From NCBI RefSeq assembly GCF_022952855.1, contig NZ_JALJDX010000178.1, forward strand, positions 1 to 42,925: 42,925 nt of DNA, written 5' to 3'. The notes under the pieces were generated by a model. It saw only the letters and a list, made by a program, of their open reading frames with translations, searched no databases and was not told the origin of the DNA. This document shows positions 1 to 8,293 of this stretch, in pieces (positions within the stretch are counted from its first letter, which is position 1; each line of letters starts with the position of its first letter). Origin of the DNA: Pseudomonas sp. RGM2987. Its GTDB lineage: Bacteria; Pseudomonadota; Gammaproteobacteria; Pseudomonadales; Pseudomonadaceae. The translations under genes were made by a program, and so were the position numbers.

Positions 1-29
1 TCAGTCAATGCAACGGTGACTGGAAAATC

Positions 30-57
30 GCTTTCGCGAGCAAGCCCGCTCCCACAA
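30..57 (-). repeat. Single REP element, family A
   Basis: On the minus strand this reads GTGGGAGCGGGCTTGCTCGC followed by GAAAGC, the same unit that forms the two arms of the REPIN at 8414-8502. It lies just downstream of the fleR stop codon and is a solo copy within the window. It may cap the fleSR transcript; I see no T-run that would make it a classical terminator. Confidence 0.8.
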
Positions 58-66
58 GGGAATAAC

Positions 67-1455
67 TCAACTGGCGAAGAGGTAAGCCTCGACGTCCATC
101 CCGGCATCGCGCATCTGCGCCAACTTGTAGCGCAAGGTACGCGGGCTGATGCCCAGGCGCTCGGCCGCTTCCTTGCGACGCCCGCGCTCGGCGCGCAGGG
201 TGTCGATGATCATCTGGAATTCGCGGCGGCGCAGGTCGTCGCCCAAGGCACCGGCCGACTCGCTATCGACTTGCGCCGAGGGCACGAACGTCGACGCCGC
301 TGGCAAGGCAGGCAATGGCGCACAGGCGACCGGGCCGGCGAGGCAGAAGTCCTCCGGCTGGATCAACCCGCCCTGTTGCAGGATCAAAGCCCGCTGGATC
401 GCGTTATCCAGTTCACGGACATTGCCGGGCCAGGGATAAGCCACCAGGCAGGCGCGGGCTTCAGCTGAAAGCCGGGCCGCCGCATGCTTCATTTTATTGA
501 CGTGCTTGGTCAGCAGGCGCTCGGCCAGCGGCAAGATATCGGCGGTGCGCTCGCGCAACGGACGCCAGGCCAAGGGAAATACCGACAGGCGGTAATAAAG
601 GTCTTCACGGAAGCGCCCCGCCGCCACTTCTCCGGCGAGGTCGCGGTTGGTGGTCGCCACCACGCGAATATCCAGACTGATGGGCTTGCGCGCCCCCACC
701 CGCTCCACTTCACGCTCCTGCAATACCCGTAGCAGCTTGGCTTGCAGGCCCATGGGCATTTCGGAAATTTCGTCGAGCAGGATCGTGCCGCCGTCGGCCT
801 GTTCGAACTTGCCCGCCTGGGCGGCAATGGCCCCGGTGAACGAACCTTTCTCGTGACCGAACAAGGTGGCCTCGAGCATATTGTCGGGAATCGCTGCACA
901 GTTGATTGCAATAAACGGTTCGTTGGCCCGCCGGGACTGCTGGTGAATGTAGCGCGCCAGCACCTCCTTGCCGGTGCCGGACTCGCCGGAGATCAACACG
1001 GTTGAATCACTGCGAGCCACGCGCGCTGCCAGTTCCAGTAACTGCGCGCTGGCCGGCTCGATGGCAACCGGGCCTTCGCCCTCGACAGCAGGACTGCCCA
1101 AGGCATGGCGAGCCACCAGTTCCAGCAGCGCCTTGGGCTCGAACGGCTTGACCAGATAATCCGCCGCACCCTGACGCATGGCATCCACCGCTCGCTCGAC
1201 AGCGCCGTGGGCGGTCATCAGCAGCACCGGCAACTGCGGCTTGCGCGCGCGCAATAGCCCGAGCAACTGGTGGCCGTCCATCCCCGGCATATTGACGTCA
1301 CTGACCACCAGACTGAACGCTTCCCGCTCAACGGCGAGCAATGCCTCCTCCGCCGAACCCACCGCAGCATAATCATGCCCGGCCAATATCAGCGTATCGG
1401 CCAGTGCTTCGCGCAGGGCTCGATCATCCTCAACCAGCAATACCTTGATCGCCAT
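67..1455 (-). CDS. fleR: FleR, sigma-54-dependent flagellar response regulator
   Basis: Cytoplasmic NtrC-type regulator of 462 residues, partner of the FleS kinase. It has a receiver domain (about 1-115) with acidic pocket DD at 10-11 and phospho-acceptor Asp53 in SDVNMPG. The AAA+ domain (about 130-365) has Walker A GESGTGKE at 157-164, the sigma-54 contact loop as GSFTGA (204-209, Ser where GAFTGA has Ala) and a Walker B ending in LLDEI. A Fis-type helix-turn-helix lies at about 425-450. The ATG at 1455 is chosen because GGAG lies about eight bases upstream, the protein starts [11 protein letters not shown], and the fleS stop is only 5 bp away; the frame extends further upstream only as a shadow of fleS. 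In P. aeruginosa FleR activates middle flagellar genes such as flgBCDE and flgFGHIJKL. It is co-transcribed with fleS. Confidence 0.95.
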   Translation of the reverse strand: MAIKVLLVEDDRALREALADTLILAGHDYAAVGSAEEALLAVEREAFSLVVSDVNMPGMDGHQLLGLLRARKPQLPVLLMTAHGAVERAVDAMRQGAADYLVKPFEPKALLELVARHALGSPAVEGEGPVAIEPASAQLLELAARVARSDSTVLISGESGTGKEVLARYIHQQSRRANEPFIAINCAAIPDNMLEATLFGHEKGSFTGAIAAQAGKFEQADGGTILLDEISEMPMGLQAKLLRVLQEREVERVGARKPISLDIRVVATTNRDLAGEVAAGRFREDLYYRLSVFPLAWRPLRERTADILPLAERLLTKHVNKMKHAAARLSAEARACLVAYPWPGNVRELDNAIQRALILQQGGLIQPEDFCLAGPVACAPLPALPAASTFVPSAQVDSESAGALGDDLRRREFQMIIDTLRAERGRRKEAAERLGISPRTLRYKLAQMRDAGMDVEAYLFAS

Positions 1456-1460
1456 TACCT

Positions 1461-2669
1461 TCACTCCACCTCTGGCGCGCTGGAAAACAGCGGCAGGTAC
1501 ACCGTCGCACAGGTGCCACGCCCCGACCGCGAGCGCAGTTGCAATTCTCCCTGATGGGCCCGGGCCACAGCCTTGACCACGGTCAGGCCCAGGCCGGTGC
1601 CGGTGGTCTTGGTGGTAAAGAACGGCTCGCCCAGGCGCGCCAGCACCGCCGGCTCGATACCGCTGCCGCTGTCGCTGACGCACAGGCGCAGGACGTTGTC
1701 GCGGGTATAAAGATGCACCTTGAGCCGGACCTCGCCGGCACTGGCCTGGATCGCGTTCTCGATGAGGTTCAACACCGCGCCCACCAGGGTGTCGCGGTTA
1801 CACAACACCTCCCCGTGGTGGCTGTCGCATTGCCAACGGATCGGCAGATCCCGGACATGAGCTGCGGCAGCCGCCTGCAGCGCTTGCAGCAGCGCCTTGG
1901 GATTGACGCGATCCGTCAACGGCAGCTCGCCACGGGCGAAAACCAGCATGTCGCGCACCTGGTGCTCGAGCTCGTGCAGGCGTTCTTTCAGGCGCCCGGC
2001 GAAACGTTGCTGGGTGTCCATCGGCAGTTGCTGTTCAGTCAAATGACTGGCGTAGAGCAGCGCGGCGGAAAGCGGGGTACGAATCTGATGAGCCAGGGAA
2101 GCGACCATCCGCCCCAGGGAAGAGAGCCGTTCATGGCGGGCCAGTTGGTCTTGCAGATGACGGGTTTCAGTCAGGTCGTTGAGCAACACCAACTGCCCGG
2201 GCTCGGCGTCCAGCGAACGGGTCGAGATGGACAGGCGCCGGCCGTCCTTGAGGGAGACTTCGTGACCATCGTCCTCACGCGGGGCGAAGCATCGAGCGAT
2301 GACCTGGCGCCACAGCTCCCCTTCCAGCGGCAGGCCAAGCAATTGGCAGGCGGCCGGGTTGGCTTCGCGCACGCGACCGTGAGCATCAATGACGATCACG
2401 CCACCGGGCAACAGATCCAGGAGGTTTTGTAGACGATTGGCCAGGCGTTCTTTTTCCGCCAGTTCCTGCATGCGCTGGGCGCTGACCACCGCCAGCTCTC
2501 CCTTGAGCTCGGTAACCCGGGCTTCCAGCAGACTGTAGGAATCGCTCAGCTGAGTGGACACCTGGTTGAACAGCGAAAATGACTGCTCAAGCCCAAGCCG
2601 GCTGGCCTGCTCAACGGACGGCATGTGCCCCGGCTCGGGGACAGGAGACATCTGGGCGGCGTGGGTCAT
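1461..2669 (-). CDS. fleS: FleS, soluble flagellar sensor histidine kinase
   Basis: Histidine kinase of 402 residues that phosphorylates FleR. There is no transmembrane segment, so it is cytoplasmic. A predicted coiled coil (about 35-80) leads into a PAS domain (about 78-175). The HisKA domain contains SLAHQIRTPLS with His194. The ATPase domain has the N-box NLIENAIQ (301-308), G1 box DSGSGI (333-338) and G2 box GTGLGL (357-362). All catalytic motifs are intact and the length matches the P. aeruginosa protein. The ATG at 2669 is preceded by an AGAGAG-type ribosome site. Transcription probably starts at the sigma-54 promoter about 50 bp upstream, which FleQ would activate. The signal sensed by the PAS domain cannot be read from sequence. 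Confidence 0.95.
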   Translation of the reverse strand: MTHAAQMSPVPEPGHMPSVEQASRLGLEQSFSLFNQVSTQLSDSYSLLEARVTELKGELAVVSAQRMQELAEKERLANRLQNLLDLLPGGVIVIDAHGRVREANPAACQLLGLPLEGELWRQVIARCFAPREDDGHEVSLKDGRRLSISTRSLDAEPGQLVLLNDLTETRHLQDQLARHERLSSLGRMVASLAHQIRTPLSAALLYASHLTEQQLPMDTQQRFAGRLKERLHELEHQVRDMLVFARGELPLTDRVNPKALLQALQAAAAAHVRDLPIRWQCDSHHGEVLCNRDTLVGAVLNLIENAIQASAGEVRLKVHLYTRDNVLRLCVSDSGSGIEPAVLARLGEPFFTTKTTGTGLGLTVVKAVARAHQGELQLRSRSGRGTCATVYLPLFSSAPEVE

Positions 2670-2721
2670 GGTGCTCTCTCGCGTGGCTGACCGTCAGTTA
2701 AACGGACGTTGCGAGGGCTGT

Positions 2722-2737
2722 AGCAATAGGCGTGCCG
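2722..2737 (-). promoter_or_regulatory. Sigma-54 promoter of fleSR
   Basis: The minus strand reads CGGCACGCCTATTGCT, matching the sigma-54 consensus TGGCACG-N4-TTGCW at every fixed base except the first. GG and GC are separated by exactly ten bases. The predicted start lies near 2710, about 40 bp before the fleS ATG. FleQ is the known activator of fleSR in P. aeruginosa; I did not find a clear full FleQ box here. Confidence 0.85.
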
Positions 2738-2751
2738 GAAGGATGGTCAAA

Positions 2752-2863
2752 CCTGTGGCGAGGGAGCTTGCTCCCGCTGGGCCGGGCTGGCGCACCAGCG
2801 CGAAGCGGCCCTGTTTTTGGGGCTGCTGCGCAACCCAGCGGGAGCACGCTCCCCCGCCACAGG
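2752..2863. repeat. REPIN, family B, between fleQ and fleS
   Basis: Two inverted copies of the CCTGTGGCGAGGGAGCTTGC-type REP, the second with one changed base in the stem (GGAGCACGCTCC), enclose an imperfect hairpin with a TTTTT loop region near 2813. It fills most of the 238-bp gap and lies directly upstream of the fleSR sigma-54 site. Confidence 0.85.
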
Positions 2864-2899
2864 GGAGCATACTCACCATGAATCAGGGGCGGATGGTTA

Positions 2900-2924
2900 A
2901 ACAGGCGTCAATCATCCGCCTGTT
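2900..2924 (-). terminator. Hairpin spanning the fleQ stop codon
   Basis: Perfect 8-bp arms AACAGGCG and CGCCTGTT flank a 9-nt loop that contains the fleQ TGA. On the minus strand the second arm is followed only by a weak TAACC tract, so termination would be inefficient. It may be an mRNA 3-prime-end stabiliser rather than a true terminator. Confidence 0.4.
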
Positions 2925-4383
2925 CGTCTCCTTCGCGACGGCTCATGCCGTACTTGCGCATCTTCTCTACCAGCGTGGTACGCCGGATGCGCAGGCGCTC
3001 GGCGGCACGGGCAACGATACCGTTGGCGTCGTCCAGGGCCTGCTGGATCAGACCCTGCTCCAGGCCTCCCAGGTAATCCTTGAGATCCAGGCCTTCCGGC
3101 GGCAGCAAGGCATTGGCGCTGAAGTCGGGGGTATGGCCGTTGATTGCCACCCGCTCCTCCAGGTCGCTGCGCAGGCTGTCGACCATTTGCTCGTCTTCAT
3201 CGTCGACGTAGCGGAATTTCTTCGGCAGCTCGTTTACACCGATCACGCCGTAGGGGTGCATGATCGCCATGCGCTCCACCAGGTTCGCCAACTCGCGGAC
3301 GTTGCCCGGCCAGCCGTGACGGCACAGAGACATGATCGCCGCCGAGTTGAAGCGGATCGAGCCGCGCTTTTCATGCTCCATGCGCGAAATCAGCTCGTTC
3401 ATCAACAGCGGGATGTCTTCGACCCGCTCACGCAGTGGCGCCATTTCAATCGGGAATACATTGAGGCGGTAGTAAAGATCTTCGCGGAAACTGCCAATCT
3501 CGATCATGGTTTCGAGATTCTTGTGGGTCGCGGCAATGATCCGCACGTCAACGCTCTGGGTCTTGTTGCTCCCCACGCGCTCAAAGGTGCGCTCCTGCAG
3601 GACCCGCAACAATTTGACCTGCATCGGCAGCGGCATGTCGCCGATTTCGTCGAGGAACAGCGTACCGCCGTTCGCCAGCTCAAAACGCCCGGCGCGACTG
3701 GTGATCGCGCCAGTAAAGGCACCCTTCTCATGGCCGAACAGCTCGCTTTCCAGCAACTCGGCCGGAATCGCGCCGCAGTTGACCGGCACGAATGGCGCTT
3801 CGCGACGCTTGGAGTGGTAGTGCAGGTTGCGCGCAACCACTTCCTTGCCGGTGCCCGACTCGCCAAGGATCAATACGCTGGCGTCGGTGTCGGCGACCTG
3901 CTGCATCATCTGGCGAACGTGCTGGATCGCACGGCTGGTACCGACAAGGCTACGGAACAGGTTGGGCTCACGATGACGGCCGCGCTCGCGGGCCTGGTCA
4001 TACATCTCGCGATAGACCTGGGCACGGTGCAGCGAATCGAGCAATTTGCTGTAGCTGGGCGGCATCTCCAGGGTCGACAAGACCCGACGACGCTGGTCTT
4101 CGGGCAAGTCAAGAGAAGAATTTTCGCCCATCAGCAAAACGGGAAGGAACTCATCCCAGGTGGAGAGTGTCTTTAACAAGCCCAAAAGCGTGGTAGGCGC
4201 ACTTACCGTCCCGATAAGGACGCAAATGACCTCGCGACTGGAGGACAAAGAGTCGACAGCCTGCTGCCAGTCATGGCTTGCGCAGGGTAAATTTTCTTCA
4301 CCAAGAAAATTTAGGATCACCGCCAGATCACGGCGGCGGACGCTATCGTCATCGATCAGGAGAATTTTGGTTTCACGCCACAT
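2908..4383 (-). CDS. fleQ: FleQ, master flagellar and c-di-GMP-responsive regulator
   Basis: Enhancer-binding protein of 491 residues at the top of the Pseudomonas flagellar cascade; in P. aeruginosa it also controls exopolysaccharide genes in response to c-di-GMP. The N-terminal receiver-like domain keeps DDD at 11-13 but has no aspartate at the phosphorylation position (VLIGTVSAP), as expected for FleQ. The AAA+ domain has Walker A GESGTGKE (174-181), GAFTGA (221-226) and Walker B LFLDEIGD (242-249). The c-di-GMP-binding residues known from the P. aeruginosa protein are present at the same numbers: LFRS 142-145 with Arg144, Arg185, Asn186 and Glu330. A Fis-type helix-turn-helix sits at about 456-480. 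It is transcribed alone from the 169-bp gap upstream, where I see several TTGAC-like hexamers but no convincing promoter. Confidence 0.97.
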   Translation of the reverse strand: MWRETKILLIDDDSVRRRDLAVILNFLGEENLPCASHDWQQAVDSLSSSREVICVLIGTVSAPTTLLGLLKTLSTWDEFLPVLLMGENSSLDLPEDQRRRVLSTLEMPPSYSKLLDSLHRAQVYREMYDQARERGRHREPNLFRSLVGTSRAIQHVRQMMQQVADTDASVLILGESGTGKEVVARNLHYHSKRREAPFVPVNCGAIPAELLESELFGHEKGAFTGAITSRAGRFELANGGTLFLDEIGDMPLPMQVKLLRVLQERTFERVGSNKTQSVDVRIIAATHKNLETMIEIGSFREDLYYRLNVFPIEMAPLRERVEDIPLLMNELISRMEHEKRGSIRFNSAAIMSLCRHGWPGNVRELANLVERMAIMHPYGVIGVNELPKKFRYVDDEDEQMVDSLRSDLEERVAINGHTPDFSANALLPPEGLDLKDYLGGLEQGLIQQALDDANGIVARAAERLRIRRTTLVEKMRKYGMSRREGDEQADD

Positions 4384-4552
4384 GCAATAGCAACTTCCCT
4401 AGTCAACCCAATGCCCGGAATTAGGGGGCAAGCTAGACGCTTGCAGACTTGTTATGCCTGTAGACGCCTGAAATCTGAAAACAGTTACTAGTTAAGTCAA
4501 AAAACCGTTCACAGTCAAATTTATGGCGCAACGGATTCGGATTAACTGAGTA

Positions 4553-4849
4553 TTAACCGAACAGATGGTAAACCTTTGCCGCGTTCTGTGCTTGATGGAT
4601 CTGCGACATCTCGTCGACGACCGCCTGGCGCTCCCCTGTAGCCGCCTCCAGCAATTGCTTGTAGACCCCCAGCAACTCCTCAAGATTGTCGCGCAGCGCC
4701 CCCTGATCCACGTCGGACTCGCTCAGCACGTCTTCCATGCAGGAACGACACGTCATGTCCAACTGACCGATCGCCTCCCAGTTGCGCTCGGCCAAGGCAT
4801 TGACCAGTGCATCACGGGTATTTTCTATTCGCTGCAAGACAAGACTCAT
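4553..4849 (-). CDS. fliT: FliT-like flagellar chaperone (FleP position)
   Basis: Small helical protein of 98 residues starting MSLVLQRIENT. The ATG at 4849 is chosen because GGAG lies seven bases upstream and only 11 bp separate it from the fliS stop. Position directly after fliS, size and all-helical composition fit FliT-type export chaperones, which bind FliD and other late substrates in enteric bacteria. In P. aeruginosa the gene at this position has been called fleP. It has three cysteines (two in CRSC at about 34-37 are not typical metal ligands in pairs). There is no diagnostic motif, so the assignment rests mostly on context. It is probably co-transcribed with fliS. Confidence 0.7.
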   Translation of the reverse strand: MSLVLQRIENTRDALVNALAERNWEAIGQLDMTCRSCMEDVLSESDVDQGALRDNLEELLGVYKQLLEAATGERQAVVDEMSQIHQAQNAAKVYHLFG

Positions 4850-4860
4850 GAGAGTGCTCC

Positions 4861-5256
4861 TTAGAATTGCGGGCCAGGCGTGGCAATGGCATCCCAACCT
4901 TCCTTGACCGTGCGAAGCAGATCGGCGACTTCGTCGAGGATCTTCGGATCAGTCTTGACGTTGGCTTCGGTCAAACGTTTCATCATGTAGGCGTAGAGCG
5001 CATCCAATTCGGCAACCGACTCGGCCCGGTTTTCCAGGTCCAAGCCTTCGCGCAGGCCGCCGACGATACCGATGGCCTTACTGATGAATATGCCCTTGCT
5101 GGCAATGTCCTTGCGTTCCATTGCACCTTTGGCCTGCGCGATGCGGTCCAGGCCACCCTCCATGAGCATTTGAACAAGACGATGGGGACTTGCTTCGGAG
5201 GTTTGCGCCTGGGCCCCAATCTTCTGGTATTGGCGAAGGGCCAACATCGGATTCAT
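4861..5256 (-). CDS. fliS: FliS, flagellin export chaperone
   Basis: Protein of 131 residues starting MNPMLALRQYQKIGAQ, with the family signature of a conserved N-terminal Y-Q segment followed by a helical bundle containing HRLVQMLMEGGLDRIAQA (residues 25-42). FliS binds the disordered C-terminus of flagellin in the cytoplasm, prevents premature polymerisation and delivers it to the export gate. GAGG precedes the ATG by six bases. The upstream gap (5257-5384) holds a hairpin and a pair of direct repeats, so fliS may be transcribed both by read-through from fliD and independently; I see no clear promoter. The gene follows fliD as in other Pseudomonas genomes. Confidence 0.93.
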   Translation of the reverse strand: MNPMLALRQYQKIGAQAQTSEASPHRLVQMLMEGGLDRIAQAKGAMERKDIASKGIFISKAIGIVGGLREGLDLENRAESVAELDALYAYMMKRLTEANVKTDPKILDEVADLLRTVKEGWDAIATPGPQF

Positions 5257-5267
5257 GTTCTACCTCA

Positions 5268-5321
5268 TCAAAAAACTTTGGTTCGTATAAACAGCGTATC
5301 GACGCTGCGTCAAAAAACTTT
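5268..5321. repeat. 12-bp direct repeats upstream of fliS
   Basis: TCAAAAAACTTT occurs at 5268-5279 and again at 5310-5321, 42 bp apart. Between them CAGCG and CGCTG form a short inverted repeat around 5292-5307. The sequence on the minus strand is AAAGTTTTTTGA, immediately upstream of the fliS ribosome site. Function unknown. Confidence 0.7.
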
Positions 5322-5334
5322 AGACCGAAAAGCC

Positions 5335-5370
5335 GAAAGCCCGGAACGCTATCAACCGTACCGGGCTTTC
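5335..5370 (-). terminator. Hairpin after fliD
   Basis: Perfect 10-bp arms GAAAGCCCGG and CCGGGCTTTC separated by 16 nt, starting 15 bp after the fliD stop. On the minus strand the second arm is followed by GGCTTTTCGG, a short T-tract. It is probably a partial terminator or attenuator that lowers fliS-fliT expression relative to fliD. Confidence 0.5.
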
Positions 5371-5384
5371 TGCAGCGGTCGAAA

Positions 5385-6815
5385 TCAGCTGTTTTTCTGC
5401 TGAGCCGCCATTGCTTCGAACATCGAGGTGATGTTGCTGGCAGTAGCCTTCAGCTTGCCGACCAGGGTATCCATATCGTTGTACTTCTTGGTCAGAACAG
5501 CGGTCAGGGTTTCGACCCGTCGGTCCAGGGCCTCCTGATCGTTCTTCAGACGGGTCTGGGTCTGGGTCAGCGTAGTGGTCCGCTGATCGAGGATGCCACC
5601 CCTCTCGCTGAAGGGTTCGATCGCCTTGCCCATGCGTTCCAGCAGGCCATTGGTACCAGTGAACAACGTCTGGACTTCACCACTGAGCTTTTTATCGCCC
5701 ATCGCTGTAGTGAATTTGACGGTATCGAAGTTCAACGCTCCCGTCTTCTGATCGGTGGTAATACCCAACTGGGCCAGCGAGGTCAACTTGTCGCCAGCGC
5801 CGGATTCAGACAAGGGCGTTCGAATCGCCGCCAACAGCGAGCGGGGCAATGCGTCACCGGTCAATTTTGCCGGCACCGTCAGCTTTCCATCGTCGTCGAG
5901 CGACGGTTTGGTCAGCGCAGTGATGCTATTGGCGATCGCATTATACGCATCGACGAATTTCTGGATCGAGGCTTTCAGGCCATCGTTGTTCGGTGCAACA
6001 GTAACGGTTGAACTCGCGCTCGGCCCACCACTGAGCAAATTCAAGGTCAACCCGGAAATCGCTGTGCTGACCGTATTGCTCTTGCTGGTCAACGCCATGC
6101 CATCGACGGAGAACTTGGCATCCTGGGCCAGGGCACCGATGGCGCCCGCCGAACTGGCCGTCAGCGCAGCCCCCCCGGCACCCACGACGTTCGTCCCATC
6201 AATCTCCAACCCGGCGATACCGGTCACCGAGATGTCGGAACCTGCGCCGGTAGTGGTTGAGCCCAGCACCAGGCGCGAACCGAAAGAGTCGGTGATGATG
6301 TTGGCACTGAAACCCGCTGCCTTGAGCGAAGTGTCAGCGTTGATCGCGTCACGAACCGATTGGAGAGTCGCACCGGACCCCACATTGAGGTTGTAGTCGA
6401 CGCCGTTCTGCTTGATGGTCAACGTGCCGCTCGGAATGGCACTGCTAGTACCGCCGGCAAAGGCCGCCGAGGTGACCTTGGAAGCGGTCGCGATATTTTC
6501 GACCTTGATCGCATAGGTGCCGCCCACCGCAGAGTTGCTGGCTGTAGCCGTGAGTACTGTGGGGGTAGAGGATGTCGCAGCAAAACCCGAGAATTGCGGA
6601 GTCGTTGTGCTGGACAAGTCCTTCATGGCGGTGGTGAAAGCTGCCAACAACGACTTCAGGGTGCCCACCCCGGAGATACTGTTGGCAGTCGTCGTCGTCG
6701 CTCGGGTGATCTGACCTTGCTTGGCGGCCTTGTCAGAATCAACCAGCGCCTTGACGATCTCAGTCGTGTTGAGGCCGGAGCCTAACCCCAAGCCAGGTAG
6801 AATTGGACTTGCCAT
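5385..6815 (-). CDS. fliD: FliD, flagellar filament cap protein
   Basis: Protein of 476 residues forming the cap at the filament tip, where it folds and inserts flagellin subunits; in P. aeruginosa it also acts as an adhesin. The N-terminal FliD_N region (about 1-105) begins MASPILPGLGLGSGLNTTEI, a typical start with no cleavable signal because export uses the flagellar type III system. The middle is rich in Ser, Thr, Ala and Gly (hypervariable D2/D3). The C-terminal part (about 380-460) forms a coiled coil ending in the conserved Y-N-DMD-LV-L pattern. GGGAG lies seven bases before the ATG. It follows flaG after 82 bp with no strong terminator between, consistent with a flaG-fliD-fliS-fliT unit. 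Confidence 0.95.
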   Translation of the reverse strand: MASPILPGLGLGSGLNTTEIVKALVDSDKAAKQGQITRATTTTANSISGVGTLKSLLAAFTTAMKDLSSTTTPQFSGFAATSSTPTVLTATASNSAVGGTYAIKVENIATASKVTSAAFAGGTSSAIPSGTLTIKQNGVDYNLNVGSGATLQSVRDAINADTSLKAAGFSANIITDSFGSRLVLGSTTTGAGSDISVTGIAGLEIDGTNVVGAGGAALTASSAGAIGALAQDAKFSVDGMALTSKSNTVSTAISGLTLNLLSGGPSASSTVTVAPNNDGLKASIQKFVDAYNAIANSITALTKPSLDDDGKLTVPAKLTGDALPRSLLAAIRTPLSESGAGDKLTSLAQLGITTDQKTGALNFDTVKFTTAMGDKKLSGEVQTLFTGTNGLLERMGKAIEPFSERGGILDQRTTTLTQTQTRLKNDQEALDRRVETLTAVLTKKYNDMDTLVGKLKATASNITSMFEAMAAQQKNS

Positions 6816-6897
6816 GTGGAACTCCCTTCAGTGTGTCGCCGGCCTTTTGACCCCTACAACGCCCAAAAGTACATAGCAACGAAATTCGTGCCTATTG

Positions 6898-7263
6898 TCA
6901 GGCTTCGGCGCTGAACAACAAGCTGTTTGCATCATTCAAACTGTTGGCCAGTTTCAGAACTTCTTCGTTCGGGATCTGGCGAATCACTTCACCGGAACCA
7001 CTGGCAATCACCTTGACCACTACTTTGCCTGAAGGCTCATCAATAGAGAACTCCAGATTACGCTTGACCGACTGGACGAACTTCTCGATTTCCTGAACGG
7101 CCTTCTTGAGTTTGTCCTGCTCGGCGGCAGCGTCCTTGGGAGCTTCCTTGACCGGGGTCACGGTAGCAACTTCGGCTCGAGGCTTCTCCACTGGCTTGTC
7201 GACCACTGTAGGTGCCGGCTTCGCCGCTGGATAAGACAAGTTCAGCTTCACGCTCATATCCAT
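6898..7263 (-). CDS. flaG: FlaG family flagellar protein
   Basis: Small protein of 121 residues. The C-terminal half (about 60-121) carries the FlaG domain with FVQSVKRNLEFSIDE and VIRQIPNEEVLKL. The N-terminal half is low-complexity (Pro, Ala, Val, Lys) and poorly conserved. Start is uncertain: GTG 7272, ATG 7269, ATG 7263 and ATG 7257 are all in frame; the ATG at 7263 lies eight bases from GAGG and is preferred. FlaG influences filament length in Pseudomonas and Campylobacter, but its biochemical role is unclear. It lies between fliC and fliD, its standard Pseudomonas position, separated from fliC by a terminator-like hairpin. Confidence 0.88.
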   Translation of the reverse strand: MDMSVKLNLSYPAAKPAPTVVDKPVEKPRAEVATVTPVKEAPKDAAAEQDKLKKAVQEIEKFVQSVKRNLEFSIDEPSGKVVVKVIASGSGEVIRQIPNEEVLKLANSLNDANSLLFSAEA

Positions 7264-7283
7264 GTCCATCACCTCTTGAACGG

Positions 7284-7318
7284 AAAAAGCGAGAGAGCAC
7301 GCAAGCGCACTCCCCCGC
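7284..7318 (-). terminator. Rho-independent terminator of fliC
   Basis: On the minus strand, 18 bp after the fliC TAA, GCGGGGGAGTGC, a GCTTGC-type loop and GTGCTCTCTCGC form a 12-bp stem with several G-U pairs, followed directly by TTTTT. The stem and T-run fit an intrinsic terminator that separates abundant fliC mRNA from flaG. Confidence 0.8.
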
Positions 7319-7335
7319 TAAAACTCATCCGGCTA

Positions 7336-8184
7336 TTACTGAAGCAGCTTCAGTACAGCGGATGGCAGTTGGTTGGCCTGGGCCAGAACCGAGGTAGACG
7401 CTTGCTGCAGAGTCTGCTGCTTGGTCAGTTGCGCAGTTTCAGCAGCGAAGTCGGTATCTTGTACACGACCCAGTGCAGCACTGGCGTTTTCGTTGATGTT
7501 CTGCAGGTTGGAGATGGTGCTGGAGAAACGGTTTTGTGCAGCACCGAGGTCGGCACGAGCACTGTTGATGGTGTCGATCGCGCTGGTGATTGCGTCCATG
7601 GCGGCCGAGAAAGCGGTTTCGGCGGCAGCGCTGTCGGAACCAAGGATGGTGACTGTCGAACCAACACCCAGGCTCGTAGCGTCGAAGCTGGCGCTCAGGG
7701 TCAAGGAGATCTGGTTGTCGGAACCGGTGTTCGAACCGACCTGGAAGGTCATGGTGCTGGCGGTGCCGTCGAGCAGGTTCTTGCCGTTCAGGTTGGTACT
7801 GTTGGCGATACGGGTCAGTTCGTCGCTCATCTGCGAGAACTCTTTGTTCAGAGCGACGCGGTCGGTTGCGCTGTTGCTATCGTTACGGGACTGGATGGCC
7901 AGTTCACGCATACGTTGCAGAATGTTGGTCTGCTCCTGCATCGCGCCTTCAGCGGTCTGCGCCATGGAGATACCGTCGTTGGCGTTTTTGATCGCCATGG
8001 TCTGACCGCGGATTTGCGAGGTCATACGGGTAGCGATCTGCAGGCCGGCGGCGTCGTCTTTGGCGCTGTTGATTTTCAGGCCGGAAGACAGGCGGGTCAT
8101 CGAAGTAGAGAGAGCGTCGGAAGCACGGTTCAGGTTCTTCTGGACGTTCAGCGAAGTGGTGTTGGTGTTTACTGTTAAAGCCAT
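7336..8184 (-). CDS. fliC: FliC flagellin
   Basis: Flagellin of 282 residues, the filament subunit. The ATG at 8184 (MALTVNTNTTSLNVQK) has GAGGAA upstream; the frame extends further upstream but only into the leader. Conserved D0/D1 regions lie at about 1-140 and 200-282. The variable part (about 141-200) is short and Ser/Thr-rich, with no large D2/D3. Residues 30-51 form the plant-recognised flg22 region, here of the TRLSSGLKINSA type I associate with P. syringae. Serines occur at 143, 164, 176, 183, 193 and 201, the positions glycosylated in P. syringae flagellin. The TLR5-contact segment around ILQRMRELA (88-96) is conserved. The gene is monocistronic: sigma-28 promoter upstream, intrinsic terminator downstream. 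The glycosyltransferases at 9774-16331 are the likely modifiers. Confidence 0.98.
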   Translation of the reverse strand: MALTVNTNTTSLNVQKNLNRASDALSTSMTRLSSGLKINSAKDDAAGLQIATRMTSQIRGQTMAIKNANDGISMAQTAEGAMQEQTNILQRMRELAIQSRNDSNSATDRVALNKEFSQMSDELTRIANSTNLNGKNLLDGTASTMTFQVGSNTGSDNQISLTLSASFDATSLGVGSTVTILGSDSAAAETAFSAAMDAITSAIDTINSARADLGAAQNRFSSTISNLQNINENASAALGRVQDTDFAAETAQLTKQQTLQQASTSVLAQANQLPSAVLKLLQ

Positions 8185-8266
8185 GACGAATTCCTCGTTG
8201 GTTGGGTACTGCGGCTTCCGGCCCTTGGCAACCGCCGGGGTGTGGCCTAGAGAACCTTCGTAATAG

Positions 8267-8293
8267 TTATCGTCGGATTGGGAACTTGCTTGA
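8267..8293 (-). promoter_or_regulatory. Sigma-28 (FliA) promoter of fliC
   Basis: The minus strand reads TCAA, 15 bases, then GACGATAA. This matches the FliA consensus (TAAA or TCAA, N15, GCCGATAA) with one mismatch in the -10. The start would be near 8260, giving a leader of about 75 nt to the fliC ATG. The rest of the 336-bp gap holds an A/T-rich stretch, a small CCCTTG/CAAGGG hairpin and the REPIN at 8414-8502. Confidence 0.88.

Noticed and set aside
1456..1683. Upstream extension of fleR
   Set aside because: The extra N-terminal sequence is arginine/glycine-rich, overlaps fleS in another frame and precedes a good start with its own ribosome site.
2752..2863. CRISPR-like or IS-end interpretation of the paired repeats
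   Set aside because: The repeats are inverted pairs around one hairpin, not spaced direct repeats, and no transposase gene or target duplication is present. They fit REPINs.
6875..6893. Sigma-54-like AGGCACG and TTGCT upstream of fliD
   Set aside because: Each half is good, but GG and GC are 13 bases apart instead of ten, a spacing not used by sigma-54.
7284..7335. GG-N10-GC matches between fliC and flaG that could be sigma-54 sites
   Set aside because: They match only the GG and GC core plus few other bases, and the better one lies inside the fliC terminator stem.
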